This document shows, piece by piece, positions 48,101 to 57,989 of a DNA stretch of 64,000 bases. Numbering within the stretch: the first letter of the stretch is position 1; each line of letters opens with the position of its first letter. The stretch spans positions 62,001-126,000 of the forward strand of contig NMRA01000722.1 in the NCBI GenBank assembly GCA_002633005.1, read 5' to 3'. Below the pieces are notes generated by a model. It ran no database searches. It was not told the DNA's origin and worked only from the letters and a program-made list of their open reading frames with translations. The DNA is from Phoronis australis. Taxonomy: Eukaryota > Phoronida > Phoronidae. A program made the position numbers and the translations under genes.

Positions 48101-49864
48101 ATCAAATTTGCTCACAAGTGTATTTTACTATTCCTAAGCAGTACCATCTCATTCTTTTCCTTTGTTTGAATTGAAATTGATTCTGGTAGGAGTTCTTTTT
48201 ATGACCATATTACCATGGCAACTGAGACTGACAAGTAAAGGCGTGGTCTGAAACTAGTATGGCATTTCAGTTAATCTCTAGCCAAAATTCACTTCTAATC
48301 TCCGTAAGGAACAAAATTATATTGATTTTATATCTGCAAATCAAAAAGTGGTTTTTGACTGAAGGCACCTGGTTATTGCTCTTCATATCATGTCATAGAT
48401 TATGCAGATTCGTGGGGTATTCCTATGACACAACAGAAGAATGTGGTAAGGTAAAAATTCTTCAGTTTGGGACACAATACGTTGGGCAGGTGTAATTTCA
48501 TTTTGTCAAAATTTTCTACAAAAATGTCTTTTCAAGAAAATTTGCTTTGCTTTTAGCATGGTGTGTATGGTATTTCCATGATAGCAAGTAGCAGCATATA
48601 TTAATAAAAACAACTACGGTTTTAAATCGACTTGACATGTTTCGGTGCCATTTATTCAAACACCATCATCAGAAGAGAGAATATAGTGGCCACCTACCTA
48701 GGCCCAGCAACAAGTGATGAAACACAGTTTGTATGTTATCAAACATTTGGTAAAATTTGGGTGCGTTTACAACAACGGAATAAGCATATGAAAAATATGT
48801 CAATTTTAGCATTTATTTTTGTCCCAAATTGAAGGTTTTTTTCTGCAGTTTGTCATTTTTGGCAGTCAGTGTGTGTATTATACGTATATTGTCTTATTTT
48901 GTAGCCAGTGTGTGTATTATACGTATATTGTCTTATTTTGTAGCCAGTGTGTGTATTATACGTATATTGTCTTATTTTGTAGTCGTTGGAGCCCCTTGTG
49001 CAGACTATCAGACAAGTGAGTGGTGATCACACGACTGTGTTGTGTTGTTTTGAAGAAAGAATGTCTGGAGACAAACCACGGCTGCAACAGGAATTCTTCA
49101 GGGTCAGTTGGTTTGTGCACAACTTAAGTGTGAGATCGAAAATCAAACTTTTGGACATAAATGGAATGGTTCAGTGGCTATTTAGTCCAGATATCATTTG
49201 TACACTCTAAGAAACTTGTATACCAGGTTTACAGTTGGTGGAGATTGATTTGTGAATATAACACTGGTGAATACAACACTTGGATAATGTGAGTGGTCTG
49301 GTTCATCACCATGTAGACATGAAATGATAGTCTCTCGGCAGTTAAGAAACAACACCTTTGATCCACTTGCCTTTTTTGACCTATGCTGCAACCATCTTCA
49401 GGGGATTAAAAATTTGGCAGTTGGCTCTCGCTATTGTTTATGCATAAAGTGGCATCATAGCACAAATTGGATAAACTGCCCTTAGCTGCTAGCTTCCCTG
49501 CTCCAGACTGTCAAAATTTCTCACCAAACAGTGGACATTCGCTCAGGGGATGATGTTCAACTTCACGCTCATACACATTAAGTTTGCGGTATTGAGATAA
49601 AGAGTTACCACTTATTTGCTCTAATCGGGGATTTTTTATATCTTGTTAATAATTTCTACATAAATTTTGCATTATGCTCTGAAAGTTGCACATATTTAAG
49701 AGTATTTGGTTGCACTAAAATCTTCAAATGTTTTTACATTTCAGCTCATAGAAGAAGCGTTTCATGTAGAGAAGGTACCCCTAGAGAGACAAGACAAATT
49801 CTTCCGAAGTGAAGATATTCATATCATGAAATTCTTCAGAAGACAAGCCAGTGACACGGGATAA
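44897..49864 (+). CDS. VCPKMT: VCP lysine methyltransferase (VCPKMT/METTL21D), four exons
   Basis: VCPKMT is a class I SAM-dependent methyltransferase that trimethylates a lysine of the AAA ATPase VCP/p97. Exons are 44897-45144, 47120-47300, 48983-49102 and 49745-49864: 669 nt, 222 codons plus stop (human 229), with all phases consistent. Visible motifs: GCVVWDAALVL (residues 32-42); SAM motif I ELGSGTGAVGL (67-77); the post-I acidic strand ADTVITDL (84-91); the METTL21-family DxxY motif as DCIY (137-140); and the conserved C-terminal RSEDIHI. The MAAS start is chosen over the in-frame upstream ATG at 44825 because that extension is hydrophobic and unlike the family. AATAAA at 50105-50110 is a good poly(A) signal. 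Exon 1's donor and exon 3's acceptor both lie in short tandem repeats. Confidence 0.93.
45135..46743 (+). repeat. 41-bp tandem repeat spanning the VCPKMT exon 1 donor, split by an element
   Basis: Units begin at 45135, 45176, 46655, 46696 and 46737 (partial), each starting CGTGTTGTGG or close to it. Period is exactly 41 bp on both sides of the inserted element. Unit 1 includes the last ten coding bases of exon 1 and its donor; unit 2 repeats a near-identical donor (GG|GTTAGG at 45186). Confidence 0.85.
45195..46633. mobile_element. 1.44-kb TIR element in VCPKMT intron 1
   Basis: The ends are inverted copies starting GGTTATTGTTTACAATCC, and similarity continues inward for over 100 bp. The element sits inside unit 2 of the 41-bp array. 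The interior has no transposase. It contains a CpG-richer patch near 46020 with an AAGATGGCGG start context reading MADDLWSLTTI up to a GTAACC donor-like site, possibly a captured first exon. Confidence 0.75.
47120..47300 (+). CDS. VCPKMT: VCPKMT exon 2
   Basis: Acceptor TTTATAG, donor GAAGCG|GTACTG, entered in phase 2 and left in phase 0. Encodes ADTVITDLKDFVPLMELN and then FDFVLLADCIYYEA, matching human VVVTDL and FILMADCIYYEE. Confidence 0.93.
47301..48866. other. VCPKMT intron 2
   Basis: Shares short stretches with 38.3-38.6 and 23.7-24.0 kb (for example TTTTGCTATCAA or TTTTGCTGTCAATG followed by ACATGGYYACATGACCC), an old dispersed repeat of unknown type. No coding sequence. Confidence 0.45.
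48867..48982 (+). repeat. 39-bp tandem triplication ending at the VCPKMT exon 3 acceptor
   Basis: Three nearly identical units start at 48867, 48906 and 48945. Each ends in a pyrimidine-rich stretch and TTTTGTAG, giving AG sites at 48904, 48943 and 48982. Using either upstream AG would add 39 or 78 bases with an in-frame TAG, so only the last one keeps the protein open. Confidence 0.9.
48983..49102 (+). CDS. VCPKMT: VCPKMT exon 3
   Basis: 40 codons beginning SLEPLVQTIRQVSGDHTTVL, matching human [20 protein letters not shown]; donor TTCAGG|GTCAGT. Its acceptor TTTTGTAG is the last of three identical ones in a 39-bp tandem triplication. Confidence 0.92.
49745..49864 (+). CDS. VCPKMT: VCPKMT exon 4
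   Basis: Acceptor CATTTCAG, 39 codons and TAA. KVPLERQDKFFRSEDIHIMK aligns with human [20 protein letters not shown]. Confidence 0.92.
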   Translation, partial: LIEEAFHVEKVPLERQDKFFRSEDIHIMKFFRRQASDTG

Positions 49865-50750
49865 TGTTGACTGACCTCAAAGGGTTCCAAGTACGATGGA
49901 TCATTGAAGTGGAGGTTTATAAAACACCTTAATGTGGTACTTCTGTTGTTTGTAGAATTAACACCACTTGAAAAATGGAAATGGATTCACAAAGTGGAGT
50001 TAAAAACAGAAAAGCTCCTCTATTTACTATCTGTCTGAGGAAACAGAATGGAAACCTTTGTCATGAATTAAGAAAAACAAGTTGGTAATGACGTCCGATT
50101 TCAAAATAAAAAGTTATGCGTATTCAATTAGAACAAGTAGGTTAAGTAGTTTTCCTACAATCCACTCAGCAGGATGCACAAACGACCTAGTTCTGTTTGC
50201 GCATATTGTCTTTATGCACAAATCTTGCCCCTTCACTTTGCAGTGCCCAAGTGTTTAGGTATCCCTCTCTAGGATTTGTAGGCAATTGCAAAACTTGGTG
50301 GAAAGTACTTTTTCACCCACTACCCCTATTTTTTTGAACATATTTGGCTATTATGGTCCTCATGGACTGCTTGAAACCTTGTGTAGCTGAGGAGGAGGGT
50401 GATGTTGCTGCAGAGCTCCCAGCTGATTGTGTCTTGCCATCAGCTGACGGTGCCTCATCTGTGTAGAGCCATCAATTGATTGTGTCTCGCCTATTAAGAT
50501 CCATCAGCTGATTGTGCCTCGCCTGTGTAAAGCCATCAGCTGATTGTGCCTTGCCTGTGTAAAGCCATCGGCTGATGGTGCCTCACCTGTGTTGAGCCAT
50601 CACCTGTGTAGGAGTGAGGAGCAGCCATCACTCATGACTCATCGTCCATAGTCTGAACTGTAATCAGCCCTATGGTTATATGGAGCTAAGATTGTCAAGC
50701 AACTGAAATTCTTTGAGGTTTTCACACGAATATGCTCCTTTTCTATTTCA
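49865..50750. other. VCPKMT 3' region and spacer
   Basis: AATAAA at 50105-50110 is the probable VCPKMT poly(A) signal. 50400-50620 is a run of about six imperfect units around GCCATCAGCTGATTGTGCCT. No other gene. Confidence 0.6.
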
Positions 50751-51138
50751 GGGATCCACACGTTGATGACGCTGGCAGGCGGGAGCTGCTAGTTGGCGCC
50801 ACCAGAGGAGCCATCTGCTTGACCCATCCAGGGTAGAGTGGTGACGTGGAGGGCATGATTATTGCGAGTGTGGTGGAAAGTTTGCAAGCGCTTTCATTTA
50901 AAACGTCACGACAAGATGAATGTACCAACTTCAATCTTCATTTGCTATTCAGGGCATTTCTACTCCAGGCACACTTTTTGGAAGCATCAACGTGATAGTG
51001 ATGCAACCAGAGTATCTGCTGCCGAACCACATAGAGATGAGAGTAAGCACTACCTACGACCGTCTACTTGAGACCATGTCACTGAGGATACCTTACCACA
51101 TACAGATGGCAGTGAGTACTATTAAGAATCTTCAACAG

Positions 51139-51251
51139 GAAACCAGGTGATTGGGGATGCCCTGCCACTGCCATTGGAAGTGAGCAGCATCATGAGTGAC
51201 GGAAACCTGCCCTGGGTTAGAGACAGATTTTACAAACTCCGGCCAAAATGA
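51139..51251 (+). CDS. Possible terminal exon, unidentified
   Basis: After acceptor CTTCAACAG the frame reads NQVIGDALPLPLEVSSIMSD then GNLPWVRDRFYKLRPK and TGA. The composition looks protein-like. Nearby upstream segments (50751, 50952, 51078) also have exon-like borders, but their phases do not join cleanly, so this may be a decayed gene. Confidence 0.2.
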
Positions 51252-51349
51252 CACTGGTTGAATTACGTACTTTCTGCTGTTTGCTTTTTACGGTGTCACT
51301 CTTGTTCTGTTGCAATTTTTGTGTTCTGGTAGGTCAGCAGTATAGTTTG

Positions 51350-51445
51350 TAAAGTTAGTTATAGGTGGCGCTGGCCACATCATTTGTGTTATGACATCAA
51401 TTATTTAGTTTGTAAAGGTAGTTACAGGTGGTGCTGGCCACATCG
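51350..51445 (+). repeat. About 66-bp tandem duplication
   Basis: Two copies of TAGTTTGTAAAGKTAGTTA followed by CAGGTGGYGCTGGCCACATC-like sequence. Confidence 0.7.
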
Positions 51446-51449
51446 TGCA

Positions 51450-52200
51450 AAACTGTATTTGTATTTCTTTTATTCTCAGGCAGTACTGGATTGCACTTAC
51501 ACTTTTTTTTGTGCTATATGCAGCTTTGTAATTATTTCAAACATTTGTTCCAAGTAAGTTGGAATGCAATTGTCTTTGAATGCTTCATTTGAATAACCAT
51601 TGTATTTTGGACTGCACTTATGTCTTTATGTCTTGACTTTTTATTTTGTTCTATGGTCTTGGGTCCACTTGTTGATAGCATGGCCTCGTAACTTTTCAGG
51701 TTTATCCAAGAAATTCCCCAACTTTTCTGGGCATGGGGTCCAAGCTTTTTCGTAAAGTTATTTTTGGCTCCATTTTTGTGCAAATTCAAAACAAGTATCT
51801 ATTATTCTACGCTAAAGTACATAATGGTTAACATGGATAACTGTCAAATCCTAGTTTGCACTTGATGACCCCAGCATCAGGCAAAACTTTCAGCCTGGAC
51901 TCGAAATTTCGTGTTGTATTGAAATCTAGTTTTTACCCAAGTTTGTAGCTCAAATCTAGAGGTCATCAAGTGTGAACTTGGATTGGAAAGTAGAAACCAT
52001 AATGCACAAGAGCACACACCAATCTTTCATCTCAAGTTCACACAAAAGTGGAACAGAAATTACCAAAAATAATTTCGACATTCGGTTTCAAGTACAAAGA
52101 TTAGATCCTGAACTCGGTTTTACATGGAATGCTGTATAGTATTTACTTACCTGTGTATATCAAAATCATCTATTTTCAGTTGACGTAAGATGCGTAACTA
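51450..52200. other. No gene recognised
   Basis: AT-rich spacer; no exon-like block. Confidence 0.4.
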
Positions 52201-52206
52201 ACTTAA

Positions 52207-53093
52207 AAGGGGAAGGCAACCATTTTTCATGTCATTTTTGGCAAAAGTAAGGTTCATTGATTATCCCAGATATATTTTTCACTTAATTACAGCTTATTGC
52301 AATTTAATTAATAATTCGTCCTCTACTCCGGAAGTGATGTTTTGGGAGGCAAGAATTTTGCGCCAATTTCTTTTCATATAGTCTGACTGTGAGAGCTGTC
52401 GACTCAGTCATTGTTCTGCCTCGGTTGTGATAAGTTCGGTCGTTGTTTGCTTTTGTTTACGAGTCAGTCAACATGCCACACTGTTGCTACGTACCGGGAT
52501 GCACTCATTATCACCCTGAGCTTGTAAGCAGCCCTGCTGCGATGTTGAGTAGCGGGAGTGAATACAGGCATAGTTGGACACCGAGTGAAGAGAACAATTC
52601 ATCGTCCAATGAACAGATTGGTGAGTCAAACATTGATATGTTTGTTGTGGACTTGTCTAAAGTATTGGAGCTATTTAAAAGGTGCCAGGTGTGTGGCGAG
52701 GGAGTCAGACGCGGGATGTAAGCAGTTTGTGTGCTCAGGTATCATCCAGTGGGAGCAAGTGGAGTAATTGTTCCTCTGTCTATGAGACGATAATGAGTAC
52801 ATCCCGGCACGTAGCAACAGTGTGGCGTGTTGACTGACTCGTAAACAAAAGCAAATGACGACCGAACTTATCACAACCGAGGTAGAGCGATGACTGACTT
52901 GGCAGCTCTCACAGTCGGTCTATATGAAAAGAAATTGGCGCGAAATTCTTGCCTCCCAAAACGTCAGTTCCGGAGTAGCAGACGAGTAATTGTTTAAATT
53001 ACAAAAAGCTGTAATTAAGTGAAAAATATGTCTGGGATAATCAACGAATCTTCTTTTTGCTAAAAATGACATGCAAAAAGGTTGCCGTTGCCT
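52207..53093 (+). mobile_element. 887-bp Kolobok-like element with about 300-bp TIRs
   Basis: TTAA at 52203-52206 and 53094-53097. The arms are inverted copies for about 300 bp, beginning AAGGGGAAGGCAACC and, inverted, AGGCAACGGCAACC. Between them a decayed frame reads MPHCCYVPGCTHYH (THAP-like start) and later DLSKVLELFKRCQVCGEGV. THAP domain plus TTAA suggests a Kolobok relic; it cannot move without a transposase supplied elsewhere. Confidence 0.8.
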
Positions 53094-53099
53094 TTAATA

Positions 53100-53950
53100 A
53101 ATGTTATACTGATCGCCTGTAGTTTTCACCCACATCAGAATTGGGATTGAAAAATCATGACATTCTAGTCTGATACCACCTCATTGCTGGCATAGTTTCG
53201 AGAGCCTCATTCAGTGCTGCCTAAGTTTTGGCTTGATTTCAATCTTAGTCAAATCTTGTTACAACAAACTTTGTTTAGAATGATAACTGCACGATTCCAT
53301 AGTATGTGTGTTCCGAATTACATTTACAACAAAAAATTAAAAAGACAATATTTGATGTCAGGTGTAGTGAAAACTGAAATAAAGTTTACAACAGCAATAT
53401 AATTGTACATTTTAAAACTACTTGAACAGATTTTTATGCTTGATGTATTTGGCTACCCAGATCAGGGCCTGGAATGACCAATGACAATAAAGAGGAACAT
53501 CTTCCAGGTGATTATCATTCCGCAAATAAATAGGTTTGTGTGATAGAAATACTTTTGTGTTGAATAATGTAACTACAAGAAGCGTTTTTGCATGAATAAA
53601 GTCAAAATAATGATAAAATAGAGGAAACCGGAAATCAAATGGGAGGAAATTGAAACCAAAAAGAGGAAAATTCCAAGCCCTGAAAGATAGTCCCAGCAAT
53701 ACTTAATACATAGGAAAACATGATTTAATCATTCAAACATAAGCTTGGAAAATGATTAGTGAAGCCTTTTCACCCCATAGTGATGTCAGTGTGGGAAACA
53801 AAACGAAGAGCCGTTATGTTGAACAGAGGTCTGAGTAGAACACCATATAAGGATTTTCATGGTGGCGAAGACGAGTTAAGTCAATAAGACTGACTGCTGA
53901 TTACATTTGGCAATTTACAACTTTAGTGTCCTCAAACTGATGAGCTCAAC
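53100..53950. other. No gene recognised
   Basis: AT-rich spacer between the two long-TIR elements; no exon-like block. Confidence 0.4.
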
Positions 53951-53957
53951 ACACATT

Positions 53958-54050
53958 GTAGCAACCAATACGCATCATCGTAGCAACCAATACGCAGCAT
54001 TATCGTAGCAACCAATACGCATCATCATAGCAACCAATACGCATGATGCA
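53958..54050 (+). repeat. Tandem repeat, about 22-25 bp x 4
   Basis: Four copies of GTAGCAACCAATACGCATCA with slightly variable spacing. Confidence 0.85.
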
Positions 54051-54194
54051 CTGTTTCAAGGTAGAGGTTAAAGATGCATCTGACTCAAAATTGCAGTTTT
54101 TATATGCAACCACATATTTTCGCCTCAATGACGTTGGTGTACCAGACAAAATAAGACCAAGGTAACATGGTCTGTAAAACTCGATTCAGCTTAA

Positions 54195-55015
54195 AGGCGA
54201 AATCAACATTTTTTCATGTCATTTTTAGCAAAAATAAGATTGATTATCCTAGAAATATTTCTCAGTTAATTACAGGTTTTTGTAATTTAAACATTTACTA
54301 CTCTGGATGTGACGTTTTGGGAGGCAAGAATTTCGCACCAATTTCTTTTCATATAGTCTGACTGTGAGAGCTGTCGACTCAGTCATTGTTCTACCTCGGT
54401 TGTGATAAGTTTGGTCATCGTCTGCTTTTGTTTACGAGTCAGTCAACATGCTACACTATTGCTGTGTACCGGGATGTACTCATTATTGTCTCACGGACAG
54501 AAGAATAACTGTCCCACTTGCCTGAGTCTCACGCAACACACTCCCATTGGATAGTGACCCGAGCACACAAATTGCTTAGATCCTGCCGTGCGACTCCTTA
54601 GCCACACATCTGGCACCTTCAAAATAGCTCCAATATTTTAGACAAGCCCACAGTAAACTTATCAAAGATTGGATCACCGATCTGTTCATTGAACGACAAA
54701 GTGTCCTCTTCACTGTCTGTTGAACTGGACCTGTAATCACTCCCACTACTCAACATCGCAGCAGGGCTAGTTACAGGCTCTGAGCGATAATGAGTACATC
54801 CCGGTACGCAGCAGGTAGAACAAGGGCTGACTCGACAGCTCTCACCGTCAGACTATATGAAAAGAAATTGGCGCCAAACTCTTGCCTCCCAAAACGTCAC
54901 TTCTGGAGTAGAGAACAAATAATTAAATGACGAAAAGCTGTAATTAAGTGAAAAATATGTCTGGAATAATCAACGAACCTTAGTTTTGTTTAATATTACA
55001 TGGAAAAAGGTTGCC
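54195..55015 (-). mobile_element. Second Kolobok-like element, interior inverted
   Basis: Same arms as 52207-53093, with TTAA on the left and TTGA on the right. The interior is in the opposite orientation to the first copy and keeps more of it: on the minus strand NEQIGDPIFDKFTVGLSKIL, then ELF, a stop, and RCQMCG. Several stops, so clearly dead. Confidence 0.8.
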
Positions 55016-55239
55016 TTTGATACTGTGAATCATTGTACTTTGTCCAATGTAACTATATATGCGAAAATGCACTTGCAGCCAAAATTAGGCAAAAGTAGCA
55101 ATGTGCAAAACTGAAGAAGCTTGAATTATTTATTACAAAACGGTAGATGTTGGAATGCTTTCAATTTAACATTGCGGTATTTGAATGAAGAGTTCAAACA
55201 TTGGACAAAAGACACAAAAAATGATTTGAAAGCATACAA

Positions 55240-55467
55240 GTGATGACCACATGTGCTACATGTGAAGTGATGACCACCTGTGCTTCATGTGAAGTGATGA
55301 CCACCTGTGCTACATGTGAAGTGATGATCACCTGTGCTTCATGTGAAGTGATGACCACCTGTGCTACATGTGAAGTGATGACCACATGTGCTTCATGTGA
55401 AGTGATGACTACATGTGCTACATGTGAAGTGATGACTACATGTGCTACATGTGAAGTGATGACCACA
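55240..55467 (+). repeat. 27-bp satellite, 8.5 copies
   Basis: Unit GTGATGACCACCTGTGCTTC plus ATGTGAA at exactly 27 bp, starting 55240, 55267 and so on. As 27 is a multiple of three, both strands stay open (VMTTCASCE repeated forward); there is no splice context or signal that it is expressed. Lies beyond the POC5 3' end. Confidence 0.95.
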
Positions 55468-55469
55468 GA

Positions 55470-55928
55470 TTAACAATAATATAACGACAAAAGACCGTTG
55501 TTATTTCACATTATAGTAGGCCTACATAAGAGTTTGGCCAACAATTTATAATGAAGATAGTAAGCACTGTACAGCAAAAGTGAATATTTACATCTAACTA
55601 CAATTAATTTAGCATCGCCCTGCAGTAAAACTAGACACAGAATCCAAGAACATTGATGTGCACAAAAAGCCTTGAAATTTACATTCCACATCAACAGTTA
55701 ATTTTCATTTTACCAAAAACGCACAAAGCTGGACATTTATAAGAGGGATGTTTTTTTAATTCTGACACAGTTACGCTGTGCAGTTGTTCTAGTTTGTGCA
55801 CTGGGCCCTTCAAATAAGTCAGAGTTTACATTACTTGAGCAAAGTATCTCAGTGCTATTAATATCTCACTCCAATTTGTGCCAAGGTGAGTTTTACGGTA
55901 TGTCGCAACTGAATGTCACAAGCTCACT
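55470..55928 (-). terminator. POC5 3' untranslated and downstream region
   Basis: On the minus strand an ATTAAA variant poly(A) signal lies about 170 nt after the stop (complement at 55755-55760). No other gene is supported. Confidence 0.45.
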
Positions 55929-57599
55929 TCATTGAACAATTCTTACTGTGGGCGTCGTACCCGTAAGTTTTCCTGATGTTTTTCGTCCAGGAAAAAGCTC
56001 AGGTTGCCTTTGGTACCGACTCGCTGTAGCATGACCAATAGTCTGCTTTGTAACTGGATGATGCCGCTCCACTAGAACAGAGCTCATAGGTGGATTAAGC
56101 CCCATGGGAACACTGACCCCTTTTGACAACTGACTAGATCTTGGGGCATCTGAGCTTGCCGTGACTTTAGCTGTCAATACCCGAGGTTTACCAGCTCCAC
56201 TGACGCTCTTTGTTTTATAACTAGTAGCTGTGCTATCGGACAAAATGGAAGTCTGTTTTGACCCAACACTGATGCTAGTGACAATTCGAGGTGCTGGTGG
56301 GTGAGCAGTGTCTACAGAATACACTGGCTCTACAGGAATCACTTGGTGACTATCTTCATGATCACCTGAACGTGGTGTTGGGGATAATCGGCCACCATGA
56401 TCTTCACCCTCATGAAACATGTTCATGGCCTCAAGATTGAGCGCACATACACCTCTCATAAACGCCTTCTTCATAGTTTCTTCATAAGCTTCACGTTCAC
56501 GATGAAGTCGATTCACTTCTTCTCTAGCAGCAGTCAACGCGTCTTCGAGTGAAGAAACTCGTGCCTCGTAGTCATTAGTTAGGGAAATGCATACTTCCTG
56601 GGCTTTTGCTTGACAGGCCTTTTCCACTCTGCTTTTCCACTTGGCCTCAATTATAGAATGCCAAGAGTCCCAAACCTTCTGAATTAACTGCTTTCGATAA
56701 TGTTTCAAAGCCAACCGACTTGAAAACTCTTGTCGCTCATGATCGATGTGCTTAGTCTTCCAATCACTGAAAGCTTTGGTCATATCTAACTTTTCTCTCT
56801 GTTGTTGTAATCCTCGGGTGAGGTTACTAATCACTTGATCTTTACGCTCTATGGACTGTTCATATGTATGTAAGAGCTCTTTCAGTCCCTCAATCTCATT
56901 CTGAAGACGATTCTCCTCTGCTGAATGACGACTCCTTTCCTTCTGCAGTTGAAGTTTACCTTGCTCAATGACCTTTATTTTAGCCTTGCTCAATTCAGCA
57001 AGCAAGTTCCTTTTCAGATCCCCAGACCACACATCAATGATATGCTCAACACGTGCAATGTCAGGGTCTACACTTGGCGAGTAAGCTGCTTCACTCACGT
57101 TGATACTTGATTGCTCGCTCTCTGGGCTTTGAACTAAGTCTGCGAGGAAGTTGTGTTGTTCAGGGTTCCTTGGACTGCCCATTGGGACAGGAAGGTGACT
57201 TTGATTATCTCCATTCTCCTCCTCTAATTGTCCTTGGCTTCGTTCCCCAGCATTTAAAAGACGTTTTCCTGCACGACTGTCCGTCCTCGACTGAGCTAGT
57301 TGATTTTCAACAGACTTTTCATCACTTGAATGTTCATCATCTTCTTCTTCTTCTTCCTCTAATGGCTGGTATCGCTGCTGTAGAGTTGACTGGTGTTTTG
57401 GCACGTGTTGCGGAAATGACCCCTTTGTGTCATTCAATGTCTTGCCAATAGAACTTGGGTCGTATTTGGGAACAACGACAGCGTACTTAAGTAATTCTTC
57501 GTATTCATTTTGAAGAGTAGATGACACTGAACTTCCAGGCGAGTCTGGCGGAATCAGTGGAATACTGGTGCCAGTTATATCGGCTGATGCCGCAGACAT
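55929..57599 (-). CDS. POC5: POC5 centriolar protein, single uninterrupted frame
   Basis: POC5 is a centrin-binding protein needed for distal centriole elongation. The 556-codon frame is full length compared with human (about 575). In order: N-terminal EYEELLKYAVVVPKYD (32-47); acidic run (81-93); a first centrin-binding repeat around VWSGDLKRNLLAELSKAKIK (190-209); coiled coil (about 212-275); further centrin-binding repeats around AFSDWKTKH and VWDSWHSIIEAKW (276-321); coiled coil (340-375); the family block MKKAFMRGVCALNLEAM (376-392); a low-complexity tail; and PPMSSVLVERHHPVT (503-517), nearly identical to human. Human POC5 has many exons; here there is no intron in the coding region and no frame break, so this is either lineage intron loss or a fixed retrocopy. 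An ATTAAA-type signal lies at 55755-55760. It faces away from ALDH8A1. Confidence 0.95.
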   Translation of the reverse strand: MSAASADITGTSIPLIPPDSPGSSVSSTLQNEYEELLKYAVVVPKYDPSSIGKTLNDTKGSFPQHVPKHQSTLQQRYQPLEEEEEEDDEHSSDEKSVENQLAQSRTDSRAGKRLLNAGERSQGQLEEENGDNQSHLPVPMGSPRNPEQHNFLADLVQSPESEQSSINVSEAAYSPSVDPDIARVEHIIDVWSGDLKRNLLAELSKAKIKVIEQGKLQLQKERSRHSAEENRLQNEIEGLKELLHTYEQSIERKDQVISNLTRGLQQQREKLDMTKAFSDWKTKHIDHERQEFSSRLALKHYRKQLIQKVWDSWHSIIEAKWKSRVEKACQAKAQEVCISLTNDYEARVSSLEDALTAAREEVNRLHREREAYEETMKKAFMRGVCALNLEAMNMFHEGEDHGGRLSPTPRSGDHEDSHQVIPVEPVYSVDTAHPPAPRIVTSISVGSKQTSILSDSTATSYKTKSVSGAGKPRVLTAKVTASSDAPRSSQLSKGVSVPMGLNPPMSSVLVERHHPVTKQTIGHATASRYQRQPELFPGRKTSGKLTGTTPTVRIVQ

Positions 57600-57798
57600 T
57601 TTACAATTTCTGTCAGAATATACAAAATAATGTCAATAACTTACGGAATCTACCACCCTAAATGGGTTTGAATTTACAAACTTCCGGTTACTGAAAGCTG
57701 GCCAATAGCACACGTCCTTTCTTAAAAATATATCTTACAGTACCTATTATTGGTTAAGGGTTGCCAACAGGAGTGCTGGCCTATTTCCGGACATCCCC
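57600..57798. promoter_or_regulatory. Shared divergent POC5/ALDH8A1 promoter
   Basis: 199 bp between start codons. It holds an ETS-type CTTCCGG at 57681, a CCAAT box at 57702-57706 and an inverted one (ATTGG) at 57749-57753, one near each gene, a usual arrangement in animal bidirectional promoters. GTTGCC at 57770 resembles half of an RFX X-box, of interest because POC5 is a centriole gene, but the second half is not convincing. No TATA box. Confidence 0.5.
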
Positions 57799-57989
57799 AT
57801 GCAAACCCCAAAGAAAACTAGAGTGATGGAGGTTGTTGTTGAGAATTTTATAAATGGTTCTTTTGTGTCTTGCCCAAATGTCTTATATAGTGAAGATCCG
57901 TCAGTAGGAGAGCCATGGGCAACTATTCCTGACAGTGGTAAAACCGAAGTTGATGTGGCTGTGCGTGCTGCTAAAGAAGCTTTCTGCAG
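57799..57989 (+). CDS. ALDH8A1: ALDH8A1 exon 1
   Basis: 63 codons plus two bases; donor CTGCAG|GTGCGT. DPSVGEPWATIPDSGKTEVD aligns with human DPSTGEVYCRVPNSGKDEIE. Confidence 0.92.

Noticed and set aside
55194-55473. Open frames on both strands reading repeated TTCASCE and ITSHVAH
   Set aside because: By-product of a 27-bp satellite; nothing suggests expression.
57107-57451. 114-codon frame opposite POC5
   Set aside because: Shadow of the POC5 coding sequence with no motif of its own.
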